Assembly: GCA_032988165.1 (NCBI GenBank)
Contig: JANTQF010000010.1
Location: forward strand, 204,088 to 268,087
Length of the DNA: 64,000 bases
Reading direction: 5' to 3'
Origin: Emmonsiellopsis sp. PD_33
Lineage: Eukaryota; Ascomycota; Eurotiomycetes; Onygenales; Ajellomycetaceae
How positions within the stretch are numbered: position 1 is the stretch's first letter; each line of letters starts with the position of its first letter. Shown one piece after another: positions 21,601 through 31,021 of the stretch. The notes beneath the pieces are model-generated. The model had not been told where the DNA came from, ran no database searches, and was given only the letters and a program-made list of their open reading frames with translations. A program made the position numbers and the translations under genes.

Positions 21601-22832
21601 TGCGGGTTCCAGCGGGTCTGGAAAGTCCAGTTCGTTACGACGGGGAATTCTCCATACTGGTGGCCGGTCTGGGGATTCCAGCAAATTGTTCGGTTATCCT
21701 TGCCGCTGGAAAGGAGAAGATCCGGGTCTTGGGCACACCAGGAAAGTGACAGAACTCCGGATTCATGGCCTCTCAATACCTAGATCGGTTTAGTTTTAAA
21801 GTTCACAACAAGCTAGAAGATCAAAACATACTCTTTCAGGCGCATTAGAATTTCGCAAATCCCAAACTAGAATCAGAGGGTCTGACTCCAGAGGAATGGA
21901 TGTAATAAGTTTCGTTGGCTACTTGCAAATTAGTCCAATGCGCATTCCAAACAGCAGTTCATGCCAACAGCGTACCTTTTCCGGATCCCATGCCACAGCA
22001 CTAACGGCCTTCCGCCCAAGGTTATTCAAGGTCAAACTCTCCTTCTTCGTCTTGACATCCCAGACCGTCACGAACCCCGCGCTGCTTCCGGTGACCAAAA
22101 TATGTGGCACCTTCTTGTTCCAATCGAGGCATTCAATGTCATCCAGCCGGGCGGCAGTGTTTCCGAGTCGGAAGGGGTGATCGATGTTGTGCAAGTCCGA
22201 AATGAAGAGCTATATACAGGTTTAGAATATTAGAATGACTAATTATATACCGGTGCACGTATACGAACCTCGCCCTTGCCACCACCGGTTGCCAACAAGT
22301 TGGAGTGTCGGGGGTTAAACTGTAGCGTCTTGACGGGCCCGCTATGCTGCGAAGCTCTCGACACGAGCGGATCACTGTGCCGCACGTTAGCAGATAGATA
22401 CCTTCAATGGCCAGATACTCCTTTATTTAACCAACCTCGCGCCGCTCAGCAGCTTATCAGCATTCCACAGATCCAAAGATCCATTCTCCAAGGCACCGGC
22501 AATGATACCCCTGGAACTCTCATCGGACTCTGTCCAGGCAAGATCATGGAACCTAGAATTGAAAACACTCCAATTAGCCACTGCGAGCACAATAGCATTA
22601 TATACTCCCTTGCCAAAACATACCCAGACTCGGTGCTGATCTTGGCCGCGGGCTGTAACTCCGGACCCTGACCAGCCTGGTCTAGAGCCAGATCCCACAA
22701 CTCCAGATCGGTCTGGTTAGAGAAGTCCGCATCGACGGCACCGGCGCGTGTTCCGGTGGCAATAAACGGAGACGCAGAGCCGGGGGACCAGGCAAAAGCG
22801 GCCGTCCGGGGGATTTCCCTCAGACGCACCAT
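18634..22832 (-). CDS. sec31: COPII coat assembly protein Sec31 (1255 aa)
   Basis: Eight exons fit: 22832-22624, 22552-22436, 22374-22269, 22209-21976, 21918-21832, 21779-19109, 19042-18744 and 18678-18634; together they make 3768 bases in frame. Sec31 forms the outer COPII cage with Sec13 at ER exit sites. The N-terminus (MVRLREIPRTAAFAWSP) begins a WD40 propeller (about 1-330) with repeats such as PLILVWDLRNSNAPERVLRG and HESGVLSLSWCAQDPDLLLS. An alpha-solenoid follows (about 390-760), then a long proline-rich segment (about 790-1140), which in yeast Sec31 contacts Sar1-Sec23, and a C-terminal helical domain (PGDRSHIPA, EILSADMQRVK) ending VGVKRLIGMSKATP. Length and order are normal. The first introns cut the propeller; the large exon carries the rest. 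Confidence 0.94.
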
Positions 22833-23325
22833 GGTGATGGCGGAGGGGGGATGGAGGCGAGCAAGGGGCTAGCGGAGACTCGGAGGGGCGGCCAAAACAA
22901 CGTGGTCGTGGGGGGTGGGCGGAATATGGAGAGATTAATCACCGGCCAGAGGGGACGTCTCTGGGGACAAGCGGGACAGGAGGGGCAGGGCGAGGAGCGG
23001 GAGTCCCAATTCACGGGGGGGTGGAGAGGAGGATGTTGTTGATATTGCTCCAGGTGGCCTTCCAGCGAGCGAGCCAGGTGTGGCTTAGCGTGGTTAGCCA
23101 CACTTCGCCGCTGCGTCACGTGAGCCGCCTCTCTATCAAACTGCCCGGCCCTTCTCTATGTATTCTATCCGCAGTCCGTCATCGCAATATGTGCTTTCTA
23201 TAGTAACAGCCAGTCTATTTCCTAGTTCGCAAGCTTATTCCCTCGCCCCCTGCGCCCGCTATATGGATCTTTAAGTCACAGCTGCTCGCATTTCCTCCCA
23301 GAACCCTCCACCAACCAAATCAACC
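22833..23325. promoter_or_regulatory. Divergent promoter region, sec31 / RRM gene
   Basis: 493 bases between the two start codons. It contains a CACGTG box at 23117-23122 and a pyrimidine-rich leader before the RRM gene. No gene is seen. Confidence 0.4.
23117..23122. promoter_or_regulatory. CACGTG box in the sec31 / RRM divergent promoter
   Basis: A palindromic bHLH core within GTCACGTGAG, 204 bases upstream of the RRM gene ATG. The support is the motif only. Confidence 0.3.
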
Positions 23326-23850
23326 ATGACCGACGCCGCAAGACTGAAGAGCACCGTGTATGTCGGGGGCCTCGACCAGGGCGTCAACATCCGCACGCTC
23401 ACAGAGGCTTTCCTCCCCTTTGGGGAAATCGTCGACATCTCGCTGCCCAAGCCTGAAGCCCCCTCGTCCACCGACCTGCATAGGGGCTTTGGATATGTCG
23501 AGTTTGAAGAGACGCAAGATGCGAAAGAGGCCATTGATAATATGGACCAGAGCGAACTGTTTGGCCGCGTGATCAAGGTTGCTGCCGCCAAGCCGCAGAA
23601 GGATAGCAACGAGGGGCTGGGCAGTAAGACTGCCCTCTGGGAACAGGTATGTACATGTACATCGTGGCAAGGCTAGTTTGAGGGGCCCGGTTTCTAATGA
23701 CGATTACAGGAGAGCTACTTGGCAAAGCATGCCGTCAGCGAGGAGGACAGACTTGCCGCTGAGCAGTCGAGAATGGCAGAAAACAGCCGCCCAGAAGATC
23801 CGATGCAGGGCTTGGAAGGGCTAGATGTGGCCGGCCCGAAGCCGGCTTGA
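23326..23850 (+). CDS. RRM-domain RNA-binding protein, PPIE-N-terminus-like (153 aa)
   Basis: Two exons, 23326-23646 and 23710-23850, joined at a clean GTATGT...TACAG intron. Residues 8-90 form one RRM: RNP2 is VYVGGL, RNP1 is RGFGYVEF, and the end of the domain reads AIDNMDQSELFGRVIKV. This pattern closely follows the RRM of the spliceosomal cyclophilin PPIE/Cyp33, but here the cyclophilin domain is absent. The short tail (ALWEQESYLAKHAVSEEDRL) resembles that of other fungal stand-alone homologues. A role in pre-mRNA processing is inferred from the family. It is divergent from sec31. Confidence 0.88.
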
Positions 23851-24224
23851 ATCTTACGACACATAGATGTAACGAACGATATCACGAAATGTACTCCCGA
23901 AAAAGAAAAAAAAAAGCCAAGGGAGGAAAAAGAGGAACTGTTAAATGGATTCTTTCGATTTGAGATGTTGCCCTGTGTAGCTTTTTTTCAAGAGCCCACC
24001 CGCATCACAATCTGAAATTATATACAGGCACACAGCGAACTCAAACGCTCCGCTCCAGCCACCACTCCTGGAATCCTAACAATACAAATTGGAGATACGG
24101 CAGCGCTTGGCCCCACTCATTTGACTCCAAATTCTTCCCATCTTTTCAACAACACACTTTTTTTGTATATGCCGAAAAAACAAACTATTGTCACAAAACT
24201 CTCACACCCCAGGCAGCCGCACAC
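23851..24224. other. Intergenic between convergent genes
   Basis: 374 bases of A/T-rich 3' UTR-like sequence between the RRM gene and the MLRQ-like gene; no other signal noted. Confidence 0.45.
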
Positions 24225-24787
24225 TTAGCGGTCTTCTGGCCCCTGCCGTGTGAGACGGAGGGTCTTGTCTGTTCTGAATTTATGGATGCTGGAGTAGGCG
24301 GCGGCACCGAGGGCAACGCTGGGGAAGAGATGGCGGGTTAGCTAGCTATTATTGGGGGTCATCGTTTGGAGGGGTTTATCATACAGAAGGACAACGCCTA
24401 GATTTTTTAACGCATTAGCATATCATACTGTATATAACAGCCAAAAATTGAACTGTAAAGATAGTAAAAACACTTACCCAGAGGGATCAACTCCGGGGGG
24501 GTCCGCTTCAAGGTCCGCAGACGCTGGGAGACGGTATGAGCTGGGCGATTGGCGTTAGTGCGAGGCCCTACAGCGAACAACAACAGGGCAGCTCCACGCA
24601 TGGATTGAGCTGCAGAGGGGGTTAGAGGAGTCAATTACCGCTTTGGGTTTCCTTCTGGACGGAAGATGGTCAGTATAAAAAGCACATCAACAACAGGCAG
24701 TCCGGCAACAGAGAGGGAGAGACTGACCGGCAGAGGGCCCATCCGGCGCAGGGAGGGCTGCATTCTCAGAGCGCGAGTAGCAAACAT
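24225..24787 (-). CDS. MLRQ/NDUFA4-like respiratory-chain subunit (81 aa, five exons)
   Basis: Best model: exons 24787-24728, 24654-24639 (16 nt), 24540-24478, 24397-24385 (13 nt) and 24318-24225, 246 bases in frame. The protein has a basic N-terminus (MFATRALRMQPSLRRMGPLP), then LRTLKRTPPELIPL and a single membrane span (VVLLVALGAAAYSSIHKF), ending RTDKTLRLTRQGPEDR. The LIPL plus membrane span plus R...D...R pattern is that of the MLRQ (NDUFA4/B12D) family. NDUFA4 was first assigned to complex I and is now regarded as a complex IV subunit in mammals. The small exons are required to build the span: without the 13-nt exon the frame breaks. A different acceptor for exon 3 (about 70-80 bases upstream) would add about 27 residues in frame. 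The gene is divergent from cox12. Confidence 0.78.
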
Positions 24788-25111
24788 GGCGGCAGAGGCG
24801 GGAAGCGGTGCACAATGGCGGGCGGGCGACAGAGACGGGGGGGTTGTTGAGGTGGACGACGGGCAGCTGGCGGCTTTTGAGGTGGTGGAGGACCAGGCCG
24901 GGCAAGTCGCCACCAATGACAGGCCACCCTCGCTTGGCTGCCCTTCCTTGGCTCGCCGGTTCGCGGGATCACGGGACTTGGCCCAACCTCACCTCACAAC
25001 CTCACCCCGTCTCTCAGTCTGCCTTCCTCGACCCTCGACCCTCGCCGTCGTCTCTCCCCGACTCCCTCCACCACCTCAATTGCTCGCCCCAGCCACCCGC
25101 CACCCGCCACC
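24788..25111. promoter_or_regulatory. Divergent promoter, MLRQ-like / cox12
   Basis: Only 324 bases separate the start codons of two predicted respiratory-chain genes. The stretch contains a CCAAT pentamer at 24913-24917 and pyrimidine-rich sequence near the cox12 start. Shared control by the CCAAT-binding (Hap) complex is plausible from established fungal biology but unproven here. Confidence 0.5.
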
Positions 25112-25867
25112 ATGGTCGATATCTCTGACGCTGATCCCGATGAGCCCGTCGAAACCAAGCCCTTCAAGTTCGTGACTGGTATGTCTCCCGCCGCTCCACA
25201 CAAAACAAACAAATCACCGCAGTCTCCTTGCTAACCACCGCTCTCGCCCACCAACAGCCGGTACGTACTGCTCCAGACCGGGATGGAAAAGCGCATCTTG
25301 CTCCGATCGATACCCATACCCATTGGCCGGACACAATTGCACCCCACCCCATCCCATTCCATCGGTCACAGTCCATGATAAATAAAAACTGACCTCGGTA
25401 TCTCCCGCAATCTCAAGGCTACGACGCCCGCTTCCCCAACACAAACCAGTAAGCAAAGCCAGCCAGCCCAATGCCATATGGAAACTGGCCTGCCTATCAG
25501 ATCTGTTAACCCACCTGTGCCTACAGGACGAAGCACTGCTGGCAAAACTATGTCGATTATCACAAGTGTATCATAGCCAAGGGCGAAGAGTTCCGGCCAT
25601 GCAAACAGGTACAACCCTCACCCCTCAATATTCCCCCGGATCCACGGGCAATCTAACATCTACCTACTACAGTTCTACCTCGCGTACAGATCACTCTGCC
25701 CCAAGGCATGGACCGACCGATGGGATGATCAACGCGGTACGTTCCACACATATCCCCCGCGCTGGGCCACCCCCGATTGCCCTACCCCCCCACCTCAACG
25801 GATCCAATACTAATTCCATCAATCACATACAGAAGCCGGCAACTTCCCCGCTCGTCTTGACCGGTAG
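25112..25867 (+). CDS. cox12: Cytochrome c oxidase subunit VIb / Cox12 (93 aa, with 3-nt exon)
   Basis: Exons: 25112-25178, 25258-25260 (3 nt), 25418-25448, 25527-25608, 25673-25736 and 25833-25867, totalling 282 bases in frame. The product carries the family's twin cysteine motifs: a CX9C in KHCWQNYVDYHKC and a CX10C in CKQFYLAYRSLC, both used for oxidative folding in the intermembrane space. DARFPNTNQTKHCWQ and RWDDQREAGNFP are also family signatures. Cox12 binds the intermembrane-space face of complex IV. The 3-nt exon supplies the second base pair-set of an Ala codon, giving FVTAGYDARFP; skipping it would give FVTGYDARFP, still in frame. Comparison with human (TAPFDSRFP) and yeast (TVGFDARFP) supports including it. 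Confidence 0.9.
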
Positions 25868-26942
25868 ATAGTGCCAACGGCTGTCTATCTTGATGGAAGA
25901 AAAGCAGATAAAAAACCGAGAAAAAAAAAAGTCGGAAGAATCAATCACACAAAAATCGACTCTGTATTATTCAAATAACAATGAGAGTGTTCCTATACTT
26001 TTTTTTTATGTGTGTGTCTAGGTTGGAGTATAATACATGTGTTTTAAGCAGATGAATGAGAGATGTTTCTTCAATCTTCCCACGCATTCGACAGGTCTGG
26101 TATTCTTCACACGGCGCATGTAGACATTATAACATGAGACTCAATTGGTTATATTTCAAGTTAATTAAAGTGGTAGAAGGGTATCATTATCACATCTCTC
26201 TCCTGTAAAGCTAATTAGGCAGGATATGTGGTACAATTGCATGTTGCCATCGTATTCATCATCATCCCAGTGCTATGCCAAGGTTTTTATATATTTCATG
26301 CATCCTTTTTCTAACAAAAACCACCCAATCAAGTAATCAATTGATGGATTCGATCGAAAAGAATAGGGCCAAGATCTCAAGGTATGAAGATATTTTCAAT
26401 CGACTAACTTTAATATGAAAACCTCATTCTCATCGATCTAATTCGTACATTGTGCGGAAGAGATAATGGATACAATACTACGTACGGGAATAACACTCTC
26501 TTGACCCATCACCACTTTGGCATTAAATACGTACATATATACGGACATTGAACTTTCATTTGAAATATATCTATGTATGATTTATATCCCCTCCATCCCC
26601 TATTCATACATCCATAAACCCACTACTGTTGTAGTTCTATGTCTATCCATAAGTGGTACAAATATACATTATCAGTCAACCGATCAATCAAACAAAACAA
26701 AAGAATATATGTAAAATGTTTCTTCAAAAACGCCAATGAATAATATATGCAATGCGGGGGGAGAGGGGACTAGTTCCTCTATGCCTTTTGCTTTTTGCTT
26801 CTGGAGCTGATGAAGGGTATCCAAGGTCGGAAATTTCGAGAGATCAAAGAAGATAGATGGTTAGAGGGTAATGTCGTTAACAAAAATGGTTTATGGCGGT
26901 TGGGTGTCGTTTCCAGTAGGTATGCAAAGAACGGGCAAAAGT
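25868..26942. other. Intergenic between convergent genes
   Basis: About 1.1 kb of AT-rich sequence between the 3' ends of cox12 and the dicarboxylate carrier gene. The longest frame (26517-26714) is low complexity. Nothing coding is supported. Confidence 0.45.
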
Positions 26943-28074
26943 TTATATTGTCATCTCACCCTGCCTCCCCTTCCACGCCCTGTATATCTTCTTATGCTCT
27001 TCCAGGAACAAAAACGTCGCGATCGTCTGCGGACCCAGCCGGATAAAACTAGGCGTCCACCCACGGAACATCCACGAGAACCCTTCCTTCCTAAACACCT
27101 CCCTCAACAGCCCCGCAATATTATGCCCCTTGGCCTCCGCCGCGCTGGCCGTCATCACGCGCGTCTTAATCACGTCGACGGGACTACAGACCGTCGTCGC
27201 GACAAACCCGGCCATCAGCGACGCGGTGAAATGGGTGGTCAGGTTATCCGACATGCCGAAGTGGTCGATGCACATGCGCTTGAAGGAGTCGTACGTCGCC
27301 AGCTGCGAGGTTGTCATGAGGATTGCGCGCGTGGAGTTGGGCCAGACGCCTCGGAACAGGCTGGCGGGGCCTTCGTGGCGGATCATATGCGCCATGCCGT
27401 GGAAGGCGTGTTTGTAGTTTCGGCGTTGGGCCGGGGGCAGGGCGGCGTCGGATTGCATGCGGACGTTTAGAACGTCGGCGGGGTTGCCGACGAGGCCGCC
27501 GATGAAGCCGGAGGCGGAGGCCATGGCGATTAGGGTGGGGAGGGAGGGCGTGGAGGAGGGGTCGAGGCGGGATTTCATCTCTTCGTAAACGCCGAAGCGC
27601 GTGGTTGAGTAGGTGATTTGCCGGAGGAGGGAGGCGGAGAGCTATTGATGGGGAGGAAGGGGGATTAGTATTATTTGCACGGATATGGGACCGCGAGGCT
27701 GGGGCGTGGAGAGGTATAACATACGCCGTTGTATAGCCCCAGGACTCCATTATTCTTGACGACATGCACGATGGTCCGTAGCATGCCCGTGGGATCCCCT
27801 GGTCGACGGGTTTGCAGGCGGACCTATCCAGGCGGACGGTTAGATACTTCGACAACACAGCAGTTTCTGCCGCACGGAATGCGATAAAATTACCTTCACT
27901 GGATTCCCACAAGTTAGCAAATCATGCCCATTAACAGCAGCAGGGAGAACTCTCCAACATACCAAGATCCAGAGGATGTGTCACTGCGGCCGCAAAGCAG
28001 GAGGCCGAACCCCCAAACCAGAACGGGTAGTGCAGCTTGGCCGGAGACTGCTGAGCATTGTCGCTACGTGCCAT
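26943..28074 (-). CDS. dic1: Mitochondrial dicarboxylate carrier Dic1 (304 aa, with 5-nt exon)
   Basis: Exons: 28074-27963, 27898-27894 (5 nt), 27823-27725 and 27641-26943, 915 bases in frame. The protein has the three-repeat mitochondrial carrier fold. Repeat signatures are HPLDLVKVRLQ (near residues 33-43), NPADVLNVRMQ and SPVDVIKTRVM; the second has Asn where Lys/Arg is usual, as also in yeast Dic1 (ADVVNIRMQ). The N-terminus (HYPFWFGGSASCFAAAV), the GLYNGLSASLLRQ stretch and FRGWTPSFIRLGP agree with dicarboxylate carriers, which exchange malate or succinate for phosphate across the inner membrane. The 5-nt exon TGAAG supplies most of the Val-Lys pair of LVKV, including the signature lysine. 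It is divergent from the mitochondrial Phe-tRNA synthetase gene. Confidence 0.9.
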
Positions 28075-28484
28075 GTTGACTGTTCAGCAGTATCGTGCAC
28101 ATCCCTCGCCCCGAGAGAAGATGTTTTGGCTGCGAAACGAATGGTGGACGGGGCTCCTGTTCTTTTCTGCCGGCGAAAGAATGAATCTCGTCGCGGCAAA
28201 AATCCGACATCGCAGCTCGAAGTTTTGCGGCGAAATCGAAACCCGCCAATACGCCGCGTGACGGGGCTGGTATTGGCTACCGGCGAATTGGGCGCTGTCT
28301 ATTGGCTGGCTGCCGGCTAAGCCCGTAATTACCGTAACGGATGACAGCCGAGCCCAAAATTACCATCAGCTCGGCTTTTTTTCAACATCGACAACAAGAG
28401 CTAGAATTGGAAGAAAAAGGAGGATTGATTGCCAGCTGAACGACGCGAGATTAACACGCAGCAGTGGACGAGTGAGCCGGCGAT
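28075..28484. promoter_or_regulatory. Divergent promoter, dic1 / msf1, with a CCAAT cluster
   Basis: 410 bases between the two start codons. Four CCAAT pentamers occur within 60 bases: forward at 28246-28250 and reverse (ATTGG) at 28272-28276, 28287-28291 and 28301-28305. The three reverse copies are 14-15 bases apart. CCAAT is the target of the fungal Hap2/3/5 (HapB/C/E) complex, a known regulator of respiratory genes. Confidence 0.6.
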
Positions 28485-30011
28485 ATGCGCTTACTCGCAA
28501 CGGGCAGGGCCTTGCGATTGGCCTCGAGTGCCCGCCCAATCGCTGCCAGATTCACACAGTGCCCGACGCGGAGCCAACTGCTTCCCCTTGCCAGCACGCG
28601 GTTCAGCAGCTCAACAGTTGCTTCAGCACCCGGAGACGCTGCTGAGGTGTCCAGGTCCGCCGCAGTCGGTGTCCAGGAGGGGATCAAAGGGGGCGCGAGT
28701 AAACATTACACCGACGACTGGACCAATGTCCCAGACAACATCTATTCGCATGTCGGGCGTCGACTATATCTAGACGAGAACCACCCCCTTGCGATCACGC
28801 GAAAGCTCATAGAGAGCCAGTTCGCAGGGCCCGAGTATGGAAACTACATGGAGCCAGACCCTATCGTTTCCACCGCGCAGAACTTCGATGTGCTCGGGTT
28901 CCCCGCAGACCATCCCGGGCGCAGTCGGACAGATACCTACTACGTGAATAAGGAAACTGTTCTCAGGACGCATACGAGCGCACACCAGCACTATTACTTC
29001 CAACGGATGAATCAGAATGAAAAAACACGCCCGGAAGAGGAGGGATACACAGTCGTTGCAGATGTCTACCGGCGGGACGCCATTGACCGGAGCCACTATC
29101 CCGTCTTCCACCAGATGGAAGCTGCAAGATTATGGCAGCGTCCCCGAAACGACCCCCTCAAATACTCCTGGCAAACCGCTCAGGCCATCATGAAAGATGC
29201 TGACAATATCCCCGCCCACAACGTCAAGGTCGAAGACCCAAACCCAACCATCCACCCAGAGCGAAACCCCTTACAGGCAGACCACCACAGCGCAGAGGAG
29301 GCAGAAGCCATCGCCACCCATCTCAAACGCTCCCTCGAACGCCTCGTCATAAAAATCTTCTCCGCCGCCCAAGAAAGCAACCCAGACATCACCCCGGAAC
29401 CCCTCCAAGTCCGCTGGGTCGAGGCCTACTTCCCCTTCACCAGCCCCTCCTGGGAACTCGAGGTATTCTACCAAGGCGACTGGCTCGAAGTGCTCGGCTG
29501 CGGCGTCGTCAAGCAAGAGCTGCTCATCGCATCAGACGTCCCGCACCGCGTCGGCTGGGCCTTTGGCCTCGGCCTCGAACGCATCGCCATGCTCCTCTTC
29601 AACATCCCGGACATCCGCCTCTTCTGGTCCCGCGACCCGCGCTTCCTCAACCAATTCAAAGCGGGCAAAATCACCCGCTTCGTCCCTTTCTCCAAACACC
29701 CGGCCTGCTACAAGGATATCGCATTCTGGCTGCCGCCATCGGCATCGGTGGCGGGCGCGAGTGCGGCGGGCGGGAGAATGCCGTTCCATGAGAATGATAT
29801 GATGGAGATTGTCCGCGATGTGGCGGGGGATTTGGTGGAGGATGTGGCGCTGATGGATGAGTTTACGCATCCGAAGACGGGGCGGAAGAGTATTTGTTAT
29901 CGGGTTAATTATCGGAGTTTGGAGAGGACGTTGACGAATGAGGAGGCGAATGGGCTGCATGAGGCTGTTAGGGGGAAGTTGGTGGAGATTTATGGAGTGG
30001 AGATTCGATGA
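28485..30011 (+). CDS. msf1: Mitochondrial phenylalanyl-tRNA synthetase (508 aa)
   Basis: A single uninterrupted exon. It charges tRNA-Phe in the mitochondrial matrix as a monomer, unlike the cytosolic tetramer. The N-terminus (MRLLATGRALRLASSARPIA) is a typical basic, amphipathic presequence. Class II synthetase features are visible: HPLAITRKLIESQF, FDVLGFPADHPGRSRTDTYY near residues 130-155, motif 2-like RTHTSAHQ and DVYRRDAIDRSHYPVFHQME, and motif 3 GWAFGLGLERIAMLLFNIPD. The C-terminal about 100 residues (FVPFSKHPACYKDIAFWLPP to the end) are the anticodon-binding FDX-ACB domain. Length matches fungal Msf1. Codons are C-ending up to about 29700 and G- or T-ending beyond 29780. Confidence 0.95.
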   Translation: MRLLATGRALRLASSARPIAARFTQCPTRSQLLPLASTRFSSSTVASAPGDAAEVSRSAAVGVQEGIKGGASKHYTDDWTNVPDNIYSHVGRRLYLDENHPLAITRKLIESQFAGPEYGNYMEPDPIVSTAQNFDVLGFPADHPGRSRTDTYYVNKETVLRTHTSAHQHYYFQRMNQNEKTRPEEEGYTVVADVYRRDAIDRSHYPVFHQMEAARLWQRPRNDPLKYSWQTAQAIMKDADNIPAHNVKVEDPNPTIHPERNPLQADHHSAEEAEAIATHLKRSLERLVIKIFSAAQESNPDITPEPLQVRWVEAYFPFTSPSWELEVFYQGDWLEVLGCGVVKQELLIASDVPHRVGWAFGLGLERIAMLLFNIPDIRLFWSRDPRFLNQFKAGKITRFVPFSKHPACYKDIAFWLPPSASVAGASAAGGRMPFHENDMMEIVRDVAGDLVEDVALMDEFTHPKTGRKSICYRVNYRSLERTLTNEEANGLHEAVRGKLVEIYGVEIR

Positions 30012-31021
30012 TTGATGGGTTTGGAGTATACATTTTCTCTCTCTCTCTCTTCGATTTATGTATTTTTAGAACGGCGGTTTCTTCTCTACATGTTTTATTA
30101 TAAAGGTCTTGATATCCCACCCCCCCTTTATTCCTTCCGGCTTGATGTGTAATTCTAGGATAGAATTGCCGAAATGGGGCAATATCATTTTGCATAACAG
30201 GATCCTCCCACCCGATTTATTTACTCACCTTCCAAGAAGACCACATATTCATATCCCACAACATGAGCTGCACTATCCCGTAACAAGCCAAGAGGTGAGT
30301 GAGGGTGAAAAAAGAAACATCTATTACCAACCACCAGCCCTTTAAGAATATCCATTCATCACTCCAAACTGCAAACAAAGGCAGCAGCCCTAGTCTAATT
30401 GGAGTAGGAAAAAAAAATGCAAGAAGGAAACAGCAACACCATATCATGTCATGCCAGGCCAAAACAGCCCCCAAACTGGGCTAACGAACATACAGTACAT
30501 CAAGAGGGGAGATATATGTCAATCAATCAATCAATCAATCAGGAGTAGGCAAAGCACACAAGCCAGCTATTGGTGCACGAAAACAAATGAGATAGAGGAA
30601 ATTAAAAAGATATATAAGATCGGGAAAGAGAATATATGTATGTGTACGGACGAGGGGGGTAAAAAGGTACATGGTAAGGAATATGAAATGTTCTCCAGAT
30701 AGGTGATTAGGAAAGAAACGCCATTTCCGTCATACATATTGCATTTTATTTTCCCCTTTTCGTACGGTTCTTTTTCTTTTTCCCCCTCCCTGGCCGGAGC
30801 TAATAAATGCGTGGATATTGTACAGATAGTGAGGTGAGGTGAGGCGAGGAGGAAATCGGGGCTGTGTGTGGGTGTGTAGTTTCTGGTGTGCGCTCGGATG
30901 GAAGAGGAGAGTTGTTTGGAGGGGTTATGCGGCGGATGGGAGATGCGGTTGGTGGCTATAGAGGAGATGGAGGATCGTGTGGAAGAGATGGTTGTTTATT
31001 ATTGTGGTGGATGTGGGGAAT
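30012..31021. other. Intergenic between convergent genes
   Basis: About 1 kb between the 3' ends of msf1 and mge1, AT-rich, with a TCAA microsatellite at 30519-30541 and a CT run just after the msf1 stop. No gene seen. Confidence 0.45.
30519..30541 (+). repeat. TCAA microsatellite, nearly six copies
   Basis: Uninterrupted tetranucleotide repeat in the convergent intergenic region. Confidence 0.85.
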
